A stretch of DNA of 64,000 bases. Source: Arthrinium phaeospermum. Its lineage: Eukaryota; Ascomycota; Sordariomycetes; Amphisphaeriales; Apiosporaceae. Shown piece by piece: positions 21,881-32,491 of this stretch; position 1 is the first letter of the stretch; every line of letters starts with the position of its first letter. The stretch lies in assembly GCA_006503535.1 (NCBI GenBank), contig QYRS01000007.1, forward strand, positions 434,001-498,000. Direction: 5' to 3'. Both the position numbers and the translations under genes were made by a program. Below the pieces are notes generated by a model. That model did no database searches, was not told the origin of the DNA, and worked only from the letters and a program-made list of their open reading frames with translations.

Positions 21881-22888
21881 TCAAACAAACTGTTCCGTCA
21901 CAGCATTGACAGTCTCGAGTCTGGTCTCCTGGCTTGGCCCGGATCCGTCAATGTGGTGAATCACAATTTCCCTTGCGGCCTCTTGGGGATTCTTGACAAT
22001 GACAATATGTCTCTCCACAAAGTCTTGCAGCTCTTCATGCCCAGTCTTCTTTCGCTCGGGGACCTCCCCATCTTCCTCGTGGAAAGCCTTGTTCCCCCGA
22101 AACGCAATCTGAAGATACTCGTTCCTTTCCGACTGGTCACCGCCGAAGATGCTGAGCAGACCGGCCGTCTTGAGCAGGAGCACGTTAAGTAGGATCCGGC
22201 AAGTTCTGCCGTTCCCGTCGCCGAAGGGGTGAATGCAGACGAAACGGTGGCAGTACGAAGTGGCCAGCGGGACGGCCGGGATCTCCTCGTCCAGAAGGGG
22301 CATGCACAGGTCGAGCTGTATGTCCTCGGCCATCTTCCGCATGTACTCGGGCACGGCGGCGGGGCGGATGAAGAGGGCCGCCTTCTTCTGGTTCCCGTTG
22401 CGCGCGCCCACGAGCCAGGTGCGGTACTGACCGGGCGATCCCGCATCGTCCGCGTCGAGAACGTCGCCGCCGCAGAGGAGGGCGTGGATCTGCTTGATGA
22501 GACCTTCGAAGGTCTGGGCTTTGAAACCCTTCTCGGCCATGACGAAGTGCTCAAAGGCGTACAAGAGGGCGTGCGCGTGGTTGATGACTTCCTGGCGGCT
22601 CTGCGTCACGTTCTCGACTGAGGCGGCGCGCCCAAGGGACTTGAGGGCTTCTTCCGATTTGGTGTACTCGTCTCCAGAAACGGTTGCGGATACCGACTCT
22701 CCAGCAAAGATCTTCTCGCAGATCTCGGCAGTGATGGCATGGTTGGAGCCGGCATGTTCAATGTAGTTGGAACAGTAGATGAGGTTGACCATATGAGGTT
22801 GGAGATCCTCCCAAAGGTCCCAATTTTGGAGTCGTGCGATAGAGTAAGACATGGTGGGCTGTAAAGGTGAGACGGAACTCGAAGTCAA
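21881..22888 (-). CDS. Fic-domain protein (predicted AMP transferase)
   Basis: A single-exon 335-residue Fic/DOC protein. The catalytic motif HPFGDGNGRTCR (His220 to Arg231) is intact, matching HxFx(D/E)GNGRxxR, so AMP transfer from ATP to a target hydroxyl is expected. The flap region (G-Q-Y-R-T-W-L-V-G-A and F-I-R-P-A-A-V-P-E-Y-M) is also present. Near the N-terminus C-S-N-Y-I-E-H (Ser40-Glu44) matches the class II inhibitory motif (S/T)xxxE, with His where Gly or Asn is usual, so autoinhibition by Glu44 is likely. No membrane segment, TPR or signal peptide is visible, unlike animal FICD. An internal ATG (MSYSIAR, residue 13) is an alternative start. The target is unknown. Confidence 0.9.
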   Translation of the reverse strand: MTSSSVSPLQPTMSYSIARLQNWDLWEDLQPHMVNLIYCSNYIEHAGSNHAITAEICEKIFAGESVSATVSGDEYTKSEEALKSLGRAASVENVTQSRQEVINHAHALLYAFEHFVMAEKGFKAQTFEGLIKQIHALLCGGDVLDADDAGSPGQYRTWLVGARNGNQKKAALFIRPAAVPEYMRKMAEDIQLDLCMPLLDEEIPAVPLATSYCHRFVCIHPFGDGNGRTCRILLNVLLLKTAGLLSIFGGDQSERNEYLQIAFRGNKAFHEEDGEVPERKKTGHEELQDFVERHIVIVKNPQEAAREIVIHHIDGSGPSQETRLETVNAVTEQFV

Positions 22889-23162
22889 GGTTGGTCTGGC
22901 GTGAACAAAATGGTTCGTAGGTATCGTACATATGTACTCGTAGTGTTTTTACGTTGCAATAATATGCTTACCCTTTCAGCGTTAAATAAGTAACGAGATC
23001 CCTGGGAATATGTCTCGGAGATGGACCTTCCTCAACGTGCCTCAACCCATGGGTAATATTAAGTTCCATTCGACCACATATTTCGCACACTTTCCTTAAG
23101 TGACTCAGAACAGAATAACCCATGCTAGACTGGCTACTACATAACTTTGCTCGCTCTAAAAA

Positions 23163-24961
23163 TTACTCCATCAGTGATTGTTGGGTCGAAGTATTTGACT
23201 TTCTTTGTTTCCTCCACTTCTGCCCCTGCTTCATCTCTAGTAGCAGGAGTGGACCACAGCATCCCGACAGTAAGCCCACGATCGTAAAGCACCAACCAAC
23301 GCCGATTGCGTCTATCACGAGCTGGATCACGGCGAGGCTTGCGGCGGCTAGGCTGCATCTCACAATGTTGGCGGAGGCTGCTGCGGTGGACGACTGTGAT
23401 GGGTTCAAATCTGTGAGCAAGGTTCCGAGCGCCTGCAAAGTTCTGGTCAGTCATGGGTGTTTCTGAGGATGATTAATATGGGTATTCTTAACGCACGCCA
23501 AATATTCCGGTGACACTGTATCCGATTATCGCCTGCAGAACCAAGGGTGCCGCTACGTGCTGAGGACTCGTTAGGATCCAGTGAGAAAACTCGGCGTCAG
23601 GGTCTTACCACTTGGAGGCCAACCAACCAGCCGTATACGATGGTCGAGATAGCGACGACTCCAACCAAGTAGAAACAACTGCGTAGGCGTGCTTCTTCTA
23701 TCGGGAAATCCTCGTTAGGATAGCCTGCGGTCGTGATCTCGGTGACGCGGGATTCATGAAGCTTTTTGACCCGAGCATATTCATAATTTAACAACCTCCC
23801 TACGAGCTGTCAGTTGCTGAAGTGCACATTTCGAGGATTGCCACAAGGCTACTTACCCCAAGAGTAGGTTGCAACCAAACATCCGAACCCAAAAGGAATG
23901 TAGATCAGCCCGGCCTGTAGTTCATGATATCCATAAACCTCAACGAACAGCGAAGCCAGTGTAGCCTGCACGCAACAATAGGTTGCGTAGTATATCCCGT
24001 TGCACAGCAAAACAATAAATATGTCTTTGAAGAAAAGAAGCCTAAGACAGGAGATCGGGTTGGGGACAACAAACCGAGGCCTGCGCGGACGAACAACGGC
24101 CTTGTCATCTTTCGATGCCATAGGGTGGGCAAGTGGTCGGTATAGGCCCCCAGGGGCGGGGATGCTTCCATCTCCAACGATATTTCTGGCCGTCTCCGGC
24201 AAAGACAGTATCACCAGAAGAAGGCAGAATCCCCCGAGAATGGCAAGAACCCAGAACACCCACTGCCAGTTGAGCTGGGAGGTAACAAGACCCCCCAAGA
24301 CGGGGCCGAACGGTGGAGCGACATTGGGACTACAGCGATGTCGTCAGTTTAAAGAACACATATATGTAGCACTGCGAAAAGATGTGTATAATTACCCCAT
24401 ATTGAATATGCCGACATAGAGTCCCCTTTCGGAAGGATCTGCGATATCACTGATGACGCCATAGCCGAGTGAAATTGTCCCTTCATATCCACCAAACTGT
24501 CAATCCGTCCGTATCTCTACTTTGCTGTGACTGGAAAGGGGCATACCTGAGCTTCCCGCACTCTGCACCATGCGAAGGATAAGGAGCGAGGTGTAGTTGC
24601 TTTGCAGGGCCAGGCCAATATTTGCGGCCAGATAGATGGCCAAGGCGACTATGTACACCGGCCGTCGGCCCATGTTGTCCGCCGCGCCGCCGAGGATAGC
24701 CGGGGTCACACCCGACACGACCATGTAGGTCGTGATGGCCAGGTCGATCTTGCCGACCGTGGTGTGCAGGCTCTCGGCCATCGAGGTGATCGCCGGGTAG
24801 AAGATGAAGCTGCTCATCGGAGAGAACATGGCGGCGAAGGCGGCGAGGAACAGTATCCAGCGCTTCTGCCAAAGGGTGAAGGCGGAGTAGGGGGTGGGCT
24901 GAGCCGCGGCGGGCAAGTCTTCCGTTGCAGCGCCGAGACCGGCACTTTTGTGTTCGGTCAT
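23163..24961 (-). CDS. MFS transporter, DHA1 drug:H+ antiporter type
   Basis: A 12-helix proton antiporter of 498 residues in six exons: 24961-24547, 24480-24396, 24329-23857, 23799-23609, 23559-23497 and 23432-23163. The start is MTEHKSAG. The motif-A loop between TM2 and TM3 reads G-G-A-A-D-N-M-G-R-R-P, and the motif-C-like region near TM5 reads N-V-A-P-P-F-G-P-V-L-G-G. The family places it with fungal Dtr1/Qdr/Tpo-like exporters of drugs, dityrosine precursors or polyamines. All exon phases agree. Introns are 49-66 bp, and the first uses an AAG acceptor. It is divergent from the fructosamine-kinase-like gene, with 355 bp between starts. The substrate is unknown. Confidence 0.85.
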
Positions 24962-25316
24962 GCTGCCAAGTGGTTGGCGGTCGCCTATACCCAAGAGTCT
25001 GTCTGGGGATAAATAAGGGGTGGCACATACGAGAAAACGTAGATGTTGAAGATACGGAATCTCGTTCAGTCTGGTTTGATGCAATGATCTAGTTGACCAA
25101 CCTGATATCCCTGGGGTCTTCTTTCCGTTGGTTCGGTAATCGGCCACCGCTGGAATGTGTACCGGGATCCGGCATAAGCGCCCAATGTCACCCTGATGGT
25201 CGAACCAACTACGCTTTTCTCCTCTTCCTCCGCATGTGAATGCGCTGCTTGGGTGCCACACTCGCCCCCTCCTTGATTGCCTTGATAATTCGATACTTAA
25301 ACATTGTTTCCAAACC
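24962..25316. promoter_or_regulatory. shared divergent promoter (MFS / fructosamine kinase-like)
   Basis: A 355-bp space between the two divergent ATGs. Its size suggests shared control of the exporter and the kinase-like gene. No specific site is assigned. Confidence 0.4.
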
Positions 25317-26563
25317 ATGTCCATATCTGTTCAACTCCAACTTGAACTCAAAGAACGACTAAACGCCCTTGCGGATTCTTTTGGTGGCAGTTTACCCATT
25401 GATGAGGCGGTCCTTGACGGTGATTATTCTTCTTCATGATGCCCCCTTCGCAACAAGGCACAAACTGAGACTCGATATCAAGTATTGCCGAAGGGAACAA
25501 AGTCTGCTTCGGCACACAGATATGGCGTGTCTGCATGGGCATTTACAGCCAAGGTAGATGCTCTCGATATAGATAATAGACCGGTGGCCTTTTTCTTAAA
25601 AGTAAGTACATCCGATGGATTCTCTTTTCTGCTGCTGCGAAATTATTAACAAATGCATAAGTATGTCGCCGGAGAGCTAGGCGGTTCGCAGCTCAAAGGG
25701 GAGTATACCGGTATGGTCGAGCTGCACCGGGCCGCACCGAATCTGGTTCCCCGTCCGATCGGGTGGGGGAGGTTGAAGTTGGCCTTCGCCCCGATTAGCT
25801 TCTTCATCCTGGTGGAGTTCAAGGAGTTCGTCTCGGGGCTTCCGGACCCTGTGAGGCTCGGAGCCAGACTGGCAGACATGCACCGCAACACCGAGTCCCC
25901 TCGAGCCGATTTCGGTTTCCACATACAGACGTATGACGGGGCAAGGATTCAGGACGTCACGCCTCAGGAGAAGTGGACGCCGTTCTTCTCGAGGCTCCTT
26001 GCCGAGGCCTACCGGCAGGACGTGGAGGCCAATGGTGTCTGGCCCGAGCTGGAGGTCGTTTACAACCGGGTGCAGTCTCACCTCATCCCCAGGCTCATTG
26101 GCGCACTGGAGGAAGACGGGAGGTCCGTCCCGCCTGTTCTTATCCATGGTGACTTGTGGGACGGCAATGACTGCAACGATGCGGAGACGGGGGACCCATG
26201 GATCTTCGACTGCGCAGCGTACTACGCACACAATGAGATGGAGCTTGGTATCTGGCGTGCTGAGAGGCACAAACTCAAAGCAGAGATTTACAGGCGGGAA
26301 TATCTTCGAAACTATGAGGCGAGTGAGCCCAAGAGCGAATGGGATGACCGAATTCTCCTCTACAGCGCAAAGACAAACTTCATGTTTTCGGCATGCTTTC
26401 CTGGAGGTGCACCGTCGAGAAAAGTGTAAGCCACTGTGGCCATGAAACAGAAATTTCTACTCACACATGTTTTAGTGTTCTTAACGACATGTTATACCTG
26501 ATCCAGAAATACACCCCCTGGGAGGAAGATTCCGAGGTTCAGTCTCAATTATCCCAGCTGTAA
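25317..26563 (+). CDS. fructosamine/ketosamine-3-kinase family protein
   Basis: A 357-residue protein kinase-like fold enzyme in four exons: 25317-25419, 25483-25601, 25662-26425 and 26476-26563. The family phosphorylates fructosamines on glycated amines, although fungal members are often of unproven substrate. The catalytic loop V-L-I-H-G-D-L-W-D-G-N (His236, Asp238, Asn243) is complete, and the following W-I-F-D-C-A-A-Y-Y-A-H-N-E-M-E-L is the expected metal-binding region. The nucleotide-lysine strand is F-F-L-K just before the second intron. Phases of all four exons fit and the stop is at 26561-26563. Introns are 63, 60 and 50 bp; the first two use AAG acceptors, the third TAG. Confidence 0.84.
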
Positions 26564-27360
26564 GAAAGAAAATATCGAAGGCCATGGAGATAGGGATTGG
26601 GGATATTTTGAATCGAACTATAATACAAAGATCGCGTCCTTGAAGGTAATCAGCTCAGTTGGGTGGTTGGAAAAACTGACAGAAGCATAGTGGCTCTGGA
26701 TCTGATGGAAAGAGGTCTTTGATATGGACATACGAATATATCAAAAGTGAAACCCTGAATCCAACAACCTCACGCTCACCATGCTCAGTCCGGCATAGAG
26801 AATGATATACTATTGAACCCCTAACAATAAGTTATCTGATGCGGATCCGGCTGGAATTGGTTGATTGTTGATTCAACACCAAGTAGTTGTTACCTGGGTC
26901 TGAGCTACTAATGCTCAAATAGCAGTCGAATTCTTCTCATATCAATATCTGATTTGGGGTTTAATGACTGGAATATCTTCGCGCTGTGGTCGTGACTATA
27001 TCTGCCGATTAGTGGGGAACGACTGGCTGTTCTGGTCAGTCCATTGTCTTAACTGGCCTGGGTTCTACTTCTATATACAACAAATGAATTGAACTTATAC
27101 CGGTCAGAAATGATAGGTCAAATGTGTTGCGCGTCAGCAGATGATAGTATTACGATATATATGCACAGTGTATGTAGATAAATTAGACAGGCAGATCATC
27201 AAATTCAATGCGTTGGATGATGCAGTTGCGCCATGATGTACATCTGATGGTTAGTTGCCTGGCCCCACTATCCTCCATGTTTGAAGTCGCTTACCTCGTG
27301 CTAGGAGAAGACCAAACCTACACAGTCAGCAACGACTCATTCATCTCAATTCTGCTAACG
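26564..27360. other. AT-richer spacer, no gene seen
   Basis: About 0.8 kb upstream of the second 2EXR-like gene. It has somewhat lower GC than its neighbours and no frame with domain content. Upstream in-frame ATGs at 27208 and 27283 could extend the next gene but would add residues without family resemblance. Confidence 0.4.
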
Positions 27361-28706
27361 ATGGCCTCAGTCAGTGAATCAACCCGCATAGATGAGCCTT
27401 TGGCCAACCGGCTTATCAGGTCGGGGGCGCCCATCGGCCCCCAGGTGGCCTCCCCGCTGTTCACCAAATTCCCGCGCGAAGTCCGGGACCAAATATGGCA
27501 GCTGGCGTTCCGAGTCTACGAGGACTTCAATAGCCCGTACCCCCTCGACAAGGTGCACGTGCGGCCCGGCCAGGCGGCGCGGCAGCGCATCGACCTCGCC
27601 TTGCTGCTGAGTTGTCGCGCCGTCTACCTCGAGACCTACCTCATGCCCTTCCGGGAGAACACGGTGGAGATCTACGCGGGGGACGAGCAGGACGTCCCGA
27701 CCGATCAGGAACCGTTCCGATGGGCCCACTTCGCGCCGCCGTACTACGAGCCCATCAGCAGGATGCAGTCCTGGCAGTTTGCCAACTTGACCAAAGTGTC
27801 GGTTCGTTTTCAGCAGAACCAATTAGAGGACAGCAGTAAGTCTGCCATCTTTCGATGCGGAAATGGCTCCTTCAAACGGATATTGATGATAGACCTACCG
27901 ACTTCCAAGGCCATCTTAGAAGAGTCGGCAAGGTGATGGGCGCAAGCGAGCGCCACGAGTCGCGACTCGTGGGGGTCAACCCGAACGCACACTGGCGCCA
28001 ACTGCCGGTGGTCTGGGGCGAGAAGTTCGACGAAGTGGAGTGGCCAGTGGGCGCGCCGGCGGTGGAGGTCGGGCTCATGAAGTCGCATTGCGTCGGCCAG
28101 AAGATCACGGAGCTGACCATTCGCCTGGGCATGAGCGATTGGTGGTCCTGGACGGACTCGCCGGCCGACAGTCAGTCGCTGCGGGTGGACCAGTGCTTGC
28201 GGCTGGAGCCCATGCATACCGGGACTGCCGACGTCGACGATGCCGGGGCCATGCTGCAAGGGTATCTGGCGCGGAAGAACGGCGAAGAGCTCGAACTCGG
28301 TCTTTCGGAATCCGACAAGGCCCGCTGCTGGGGCACTGCTCTATATGAAGCTTTCCCGGACCTTGAGAGGCTCGAGCTGGAGCTCGAGGCGCACGAGCAG
28401 AAGGCACCGCAGCTGGACACGGTCATTGAATGCGGGAAGTTGTGGACGTTCCCCCAGGACTCTGGGTTTGAGCTGCGCTGGGACGGCGACGCGGAGTTGC
28501 CGTATATTTGGAAAGGACCAATGAACCAATACATCAGGTGCCCGTGGATGGACCGGCGTGGTAAATCAGCCGGTGGCAAGGACAAGCCCGAATATACCGC
28601 GTGGGCACGCACGCAAAGCCCCGAGGCATTTGACAATGGCATACGATACGTAGTTCAGCGCCTCGTATATAGGCGTGGGAAAATCCCGCAGGAACCGGAT
28701 TCCTAG
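27361..28706 (+). CDS. 2EXR/DUF7730-like fungal protein B
   Basis: A paralog of the gene at 20637, 418 residues in two exons (27361-27835 and 27925-28706). The N-terminal motif is P-L-F-T-K-F-P-R-E-V-R-D-Q-I-W-Q-L-A-F, followed by V-R-P-G-Q-A-A-R-Q-R-I-D-L-A-L-L-L-S-C-R-A-V-Y-L-E-T. The C-terminal half shares D-W-W-S-W...S-P-A and A-P-Q-L-D-T-V-I-E-C with protein A. The 89-bp intron has a GTAAGT donor. The acceptor (AAGAG) was chosen because it is the one that keeps the frame and is less certain. The two copies are clearly diverged, so the duplication is old or they evolve fast. No function is established. Confidence 0.75.
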
Positions 28707-28863
28707 AAACATTCTAACATATGCATATTCGGAGCTGATTCTATTGCCCTTCGGTGAGCTGTGCCTCAAATGATAGTCACGAACGCTGTAAGGCTCTCCT
28801 CTATATGCCATCAAAACTCTTGCTGACGAGTCCTTCTAAGATCCCTTCTAACTTGTGAAATCG

Positions 28864-29616
28864 TCAAACCTCCTTCTCAACTTCTTCCACGGTCGGAACT
28901 CTGTGGAGCTTAATGCCTAGAAATTGGGCAATCGCCTGAACCGCATCCCACACCACCTTGACGTCCTCCACCGACACGCCCAGCCGCCGAATGCCGCGGA
29001 TGTGCCAGCGCGTCTCCTTGGGCAGGTTCTGGATCATAATGCCGGCGAGCACGATGACCTCGGTGCCCAAGTCATCAAGGACCTGGCGGTCGCTCAGGTA
29101 GAGGCCGTAGGTGATGTTCTGGCTGACCCAGGCGAAGTCGCGGTGGTCGTCGAAGAGGGCGATGGTGCTGTTGGTGTCGCCCGTGTAGATCTTGCGCATC
29201 CAGCCGAGGCCGCGCTCCAGGTTGGCCGCGTCGCACTGCCAGCCCTCGCGCGTGGCCGGGCTCGGGTCCTTGTCCTCGGGCCGCTCGTGCGCGTTGATGG
29301 CCATGATGGCCTCGAGCGGCTTGCACACGCCCACCAGCGGCACGCACTTGATCAGCGCCTCCCGCAGCTCGCGGATCAGGGCCTGCCGCTGTGCGGGCGT
29401 CGAGAACGCCGGCTGCGCCGTCAGGTACAGGTACAGCTGGGCGCTGAGCTCCGGGTCGTTGCCGCCGGCCAGCGTGGCGATGGTGAGGAGGTACCACCGG
29501 TTGGCGCCCAGGCCGGATCGGGACAAGTCCGCTTCGAGGGTGCGGAAGAGGTCATGGATCTTATGAGGAGACGATGCAGACGAAGAAGAGACGTTGGGCT
29601 CCGTTGTGGTGGCCAT
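28864..29616 (-). CDS. carboxymuconolactone decarboxylase/AhpD-like protein
   Basis: A single-exon 250-residue protein starting MATTTEPN. The C-terminal half (about residues 130-225) shows the fungal CMD/AhpD-like pattern: G-L-G-W-M-R-K-I-Y, then F-A-W-V-S-Q-N-I-T-Y-G-L-Y-L, then E-V-I-V-L-A-G-I-M-I-Q-N-L. The CxxC of the peroxidase-reducing AhpD enzymes is not seen, so that activity is unlikely. The frame is open upstream to 29688, but the extension lacks family character. Function in fungi is not established. It is convergent with 2EXR-like protein B, about 160 bp apart. Confidence 0.75.
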   Translation of the reverse strand: MATTTEPNVSSSSASSPHKIHDLFRTLEADLSRSGLGANRWYLLTIATLAGGNDPELSAQLYLYLTAQPAFSTPAQRQALIRELREALIKCVPLVGVCKPLEAIMAINAHERPEDKDPSPATREGWQCDAANLERGLGWMRKIYTGDTNSTIALFDDHRDFAWVSQNITYGLYLSDRQVLDDLGTEVIVLAGIMIQNLPKETRWHIRGIRRLGVSVEDVKVVWDAVQAIAQFLGIKLHRVPTVEEVEKEV

Positions 29617-30351
29617 GTTTGCAAATGAACGAAACGGAGTGACGTTGCTCTGGTTCCCTGACTTCGAGGTGTAAGTGGACAAGCACAAGATATTTTAACA
29701 CAAGAAACGGGAAGGGTTCACAATCGATACGTACCAAACTGCGTTTGCAGGGCAAATGAGAAGTAGTCTTGTAGACAAACACAAAACTGCTTGTCGAATG
29801 AGCTCTTGCCCTGATGTGACAAGACTGCTTCAAGGTTTTGAGACCCGGAACCGCTTTCTGTCGGTACATACGCCTCCTTGTTGTACTGAATCAGTTTGTT
29901 GTTCGCCGACGAATAGGGGTCTAACATTTGAAGTTAGGTAGGTGAGGGCGCGGGGAAACCGAGCTTCGGAGGATCTCTCTAACCCCCGCACAATATGAAT
30001 GCCCCGACTGCTACTGAACCAGGTGGAAACAACTTTAACCATCACATCGCGGATTGGAATTTTCCAACAAAATATGTTCTCAGAAGGCACCTTGCACCTG
30101 GGCTTCGATTTGTTGCTGACATACGCCATTCGCGATATCACAAAGCTCGCGCTCCAGTAACAACAAGTACTTTTGGTGACGTCGCTTAGCTTTGTAGTTG
30201 TAAGTCAGACCCTAAGGTTGTTGATTGATAGGGCCCAAAGTTATGAATGTACAAGGGAAGGTTCTCTATTTGAAAGTGCCTCTGGGCGGACTATGGGCTA
30301 TTAAAGGGCCAATATTTCGTTGCATCCATATGCTAGGGGCGCCTCTAAGCT
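29617..30351. other. divergent spacer, no gene seen
   Basis: About 0.73 kb between the CMD-like gene and the second SDR. Only short frames are seen. It probably contains both promoters. Confidence 0.4.
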
Positions 30352-31462
30352 ATGATCACAGAACCTTGGCCAATCGTTTCAAGAATGCATCAACTGGACC
30401 AACCTCCAGACATGTTGGCAAACATATCTGGCCAGACCGTCATAGTCACTGGCGCAGCACGCGGCATTGGTGCTGCCGCCGCCGCCATCTTCAACAAGCA
30501 TGGGGCGAATGTGGTCATTGCGGACTTGCCACAACTCCAAGATACGGCCGAGGCTCTCATACGGTCGCTCGATCACCCTGAGAGGGCTGTTTATGTAGGA
30601 GCTAATGTTACGCAGTGGGGAGACATGGTAGAGCTGTTCGAAGGGACCATCAGTAGGTTTGGCAGAGTAGACATGGTGGTGGCTAACGCTGGGATTATGG
30701 AAACCGCAGTCATCCTTGACATGCAGGTCGACGCGAGTGGGACACCACTGGAGTCGAAGGAGGCTCTAGAAGTGCTCGATGTCAATCTGAAAGGATCTCT
30801 GAACAGTGAGTTGATGATAGAGTCCTGATCCAGAATGACTTGTACCTGCTTACAATTGTCATAGCCCTGAGGCTGGCCTTGCATTATATCAGCAAGAACC
30901 CCATGCCGTCGTCCGGGGACGGTAGGGGCTCTCGCGGCTCCGTCACCCTGGTTGTGTCTACATCTGGTTATTTTGGCACGACCGGGAATGCGGCCTATGT
31001 TGCTTCCAAGCACGGGGTGGTCGGTCTTCTCCGGGCGTCCCAGACGAAGGCGGCGTCGCTTGGCATCCGTGTGAACGCGGTTGCTCCATTCTTCACGCCA
31101 ACACAGATAACGTCTGGCTTTGACAAGAGCAGCATGTTGGAAGCTGGCTTGGAGATCAACACGCCCTACCAGGTCGGGATAGCCATTGCGCACGCAGCGG
31201 TGGACGAAACGCGGCGCGGGACGGCGTGCTTTGTAAGTCTTCTTGCTCCCAAGTACACAGCGCGTGGCACTCTGAAAGATGGTTGCTGAACTACACGGGT
31301 TGGTCACCGCAGGTTGCTGGGAGCTATCTCCGTGAGTTGGAAGATACCCAAATGTCACTACTGAATGAGTGGCTGGGCAGTGACCTGGTTGAGATGCTGT
31401 CACGACTCGGGCAATATCTGACGAGTATAGGAGGTTACCGGCTACCATCCAGGTCTGCTTAA
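30352..31462 (+). CDS. short-chain dehydrogenase/reductase (SDR)
   Basis: A classical SDR of 323 residues from the first ATG, in three exons: 30352-30805, 30865-31232 and 31313-31462. The cofactor motif T-G-A-A-R-G-I-G, the N-A-G motif and the catalytic S-T-S-G-Y...Y-V-A-S-K are present. A later ATG (MHQLDQ at 30385 or MLANIS at 30412) may be the real start, because the motif normally lies about 10 residues in. The joins give K-G-S-L-N-T-L-R-L-A-L and G-T-A-C-F-V-A-G-S-Y. Introns are 59 and 80 bp. It is not closely related to the SDR at 2794. The substrate is unknown. Confidence 0.85.
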
Positions 31463-32491
31463 CCCATCATGAGATTTTCGCACCCTTTCTTAGAAGTAGG
31501 ATATATTTGGGGTGTATTGTGTCTGTCCCTCCTTGAAGGCTTATGTAGATGGTTATGAGCATATTCGTTATCAGCATTTCCGCTATTATCATAGCTACCA
31601 TATATCATGCAACCAAACGGGCCCTTTCTACGAGGCCGTTATCATTATCGCTATCGTTATCGCGCTTGGTGGGGAGCTACCCCCCATGCATGCTCTAAGC
31701 TCAAAGTGGCTCACTGACGCCATCAGAAGGCGGCCTAGGCTCCCAAATGGCCCGCGACCCTTGTCCTACCTCGTCAGTGCCCAGGTGCCCTCGAGGAAGT
31801 ACCGCAATCCACAGGGTCCATTCAGGTCCAGTCCACCAGTCCAGCGAGTGCGCTGTTGCATCGAGGGGCCAACCAACACCGAGTTCCGCGAGAGAGCATA
31901 CTAGAATCCCAAAGAGGCTTACCGATTCGACAAAGCAACCACGACGCCTGCTGCCTTATTCACTCCAATGCGCAAATACTAAGTTGCGCAAGCCCCTCCA
32001 GTGAATGAATGTCAATATTCTGACATGAAGCCTGGAGCTTCATAGAGGCTTGTTGTCCCCCGTCACTTTCTCATCTGATCTGTCGTCCTTCCTTCGAGCC
32101 CATCATCACATCGAATCCATTCTCAACTTGAACTTGAAGCGATTCAGCCTTGGAGTTTTTGGCCGCGATCGGGCATAGATATTTCGAGCATTTTAATCCA
32201 TTAGAGAGTAGAGGCGGCGGTATTCCGGTGCCTTCCCATCCCGACCACTCCGAACCGACGATCTACGCCTACACATTTAATCAGGTAGATCATACCTAGT
32301 CGAGCTCGTCGACCCAGCTCGTGCAGCTATCGATATACAACACGAGGCACCCTACCCTCACGGAGCTGGCCTCGGCGACAACGATCCATACTTATTCTAT
32401 ACTTCTCCCGACATACCCATCCCCATTGTCGATACCGAAGTCACGAGCCTCGACCTGAGTGCAACACTGCACGTCGAGCGCAACCTCCGTC
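31463..32491. other. spacer and probable HUL5 leader
   Basis: About 1.0 kb. It contains an imperfect hexanucleotide tandem (cgttat/cgctat types) near 31640-31665. The DNA just before the HUL5-like ATG looks like a long leader. No other gene is seen. Confidence 0.4.

Noticed and set aside
30591..31448. 285-codon minus-strand frame opposite the second SDR
   Set aside because: Antisense shadow of a well-supported SDR gene.
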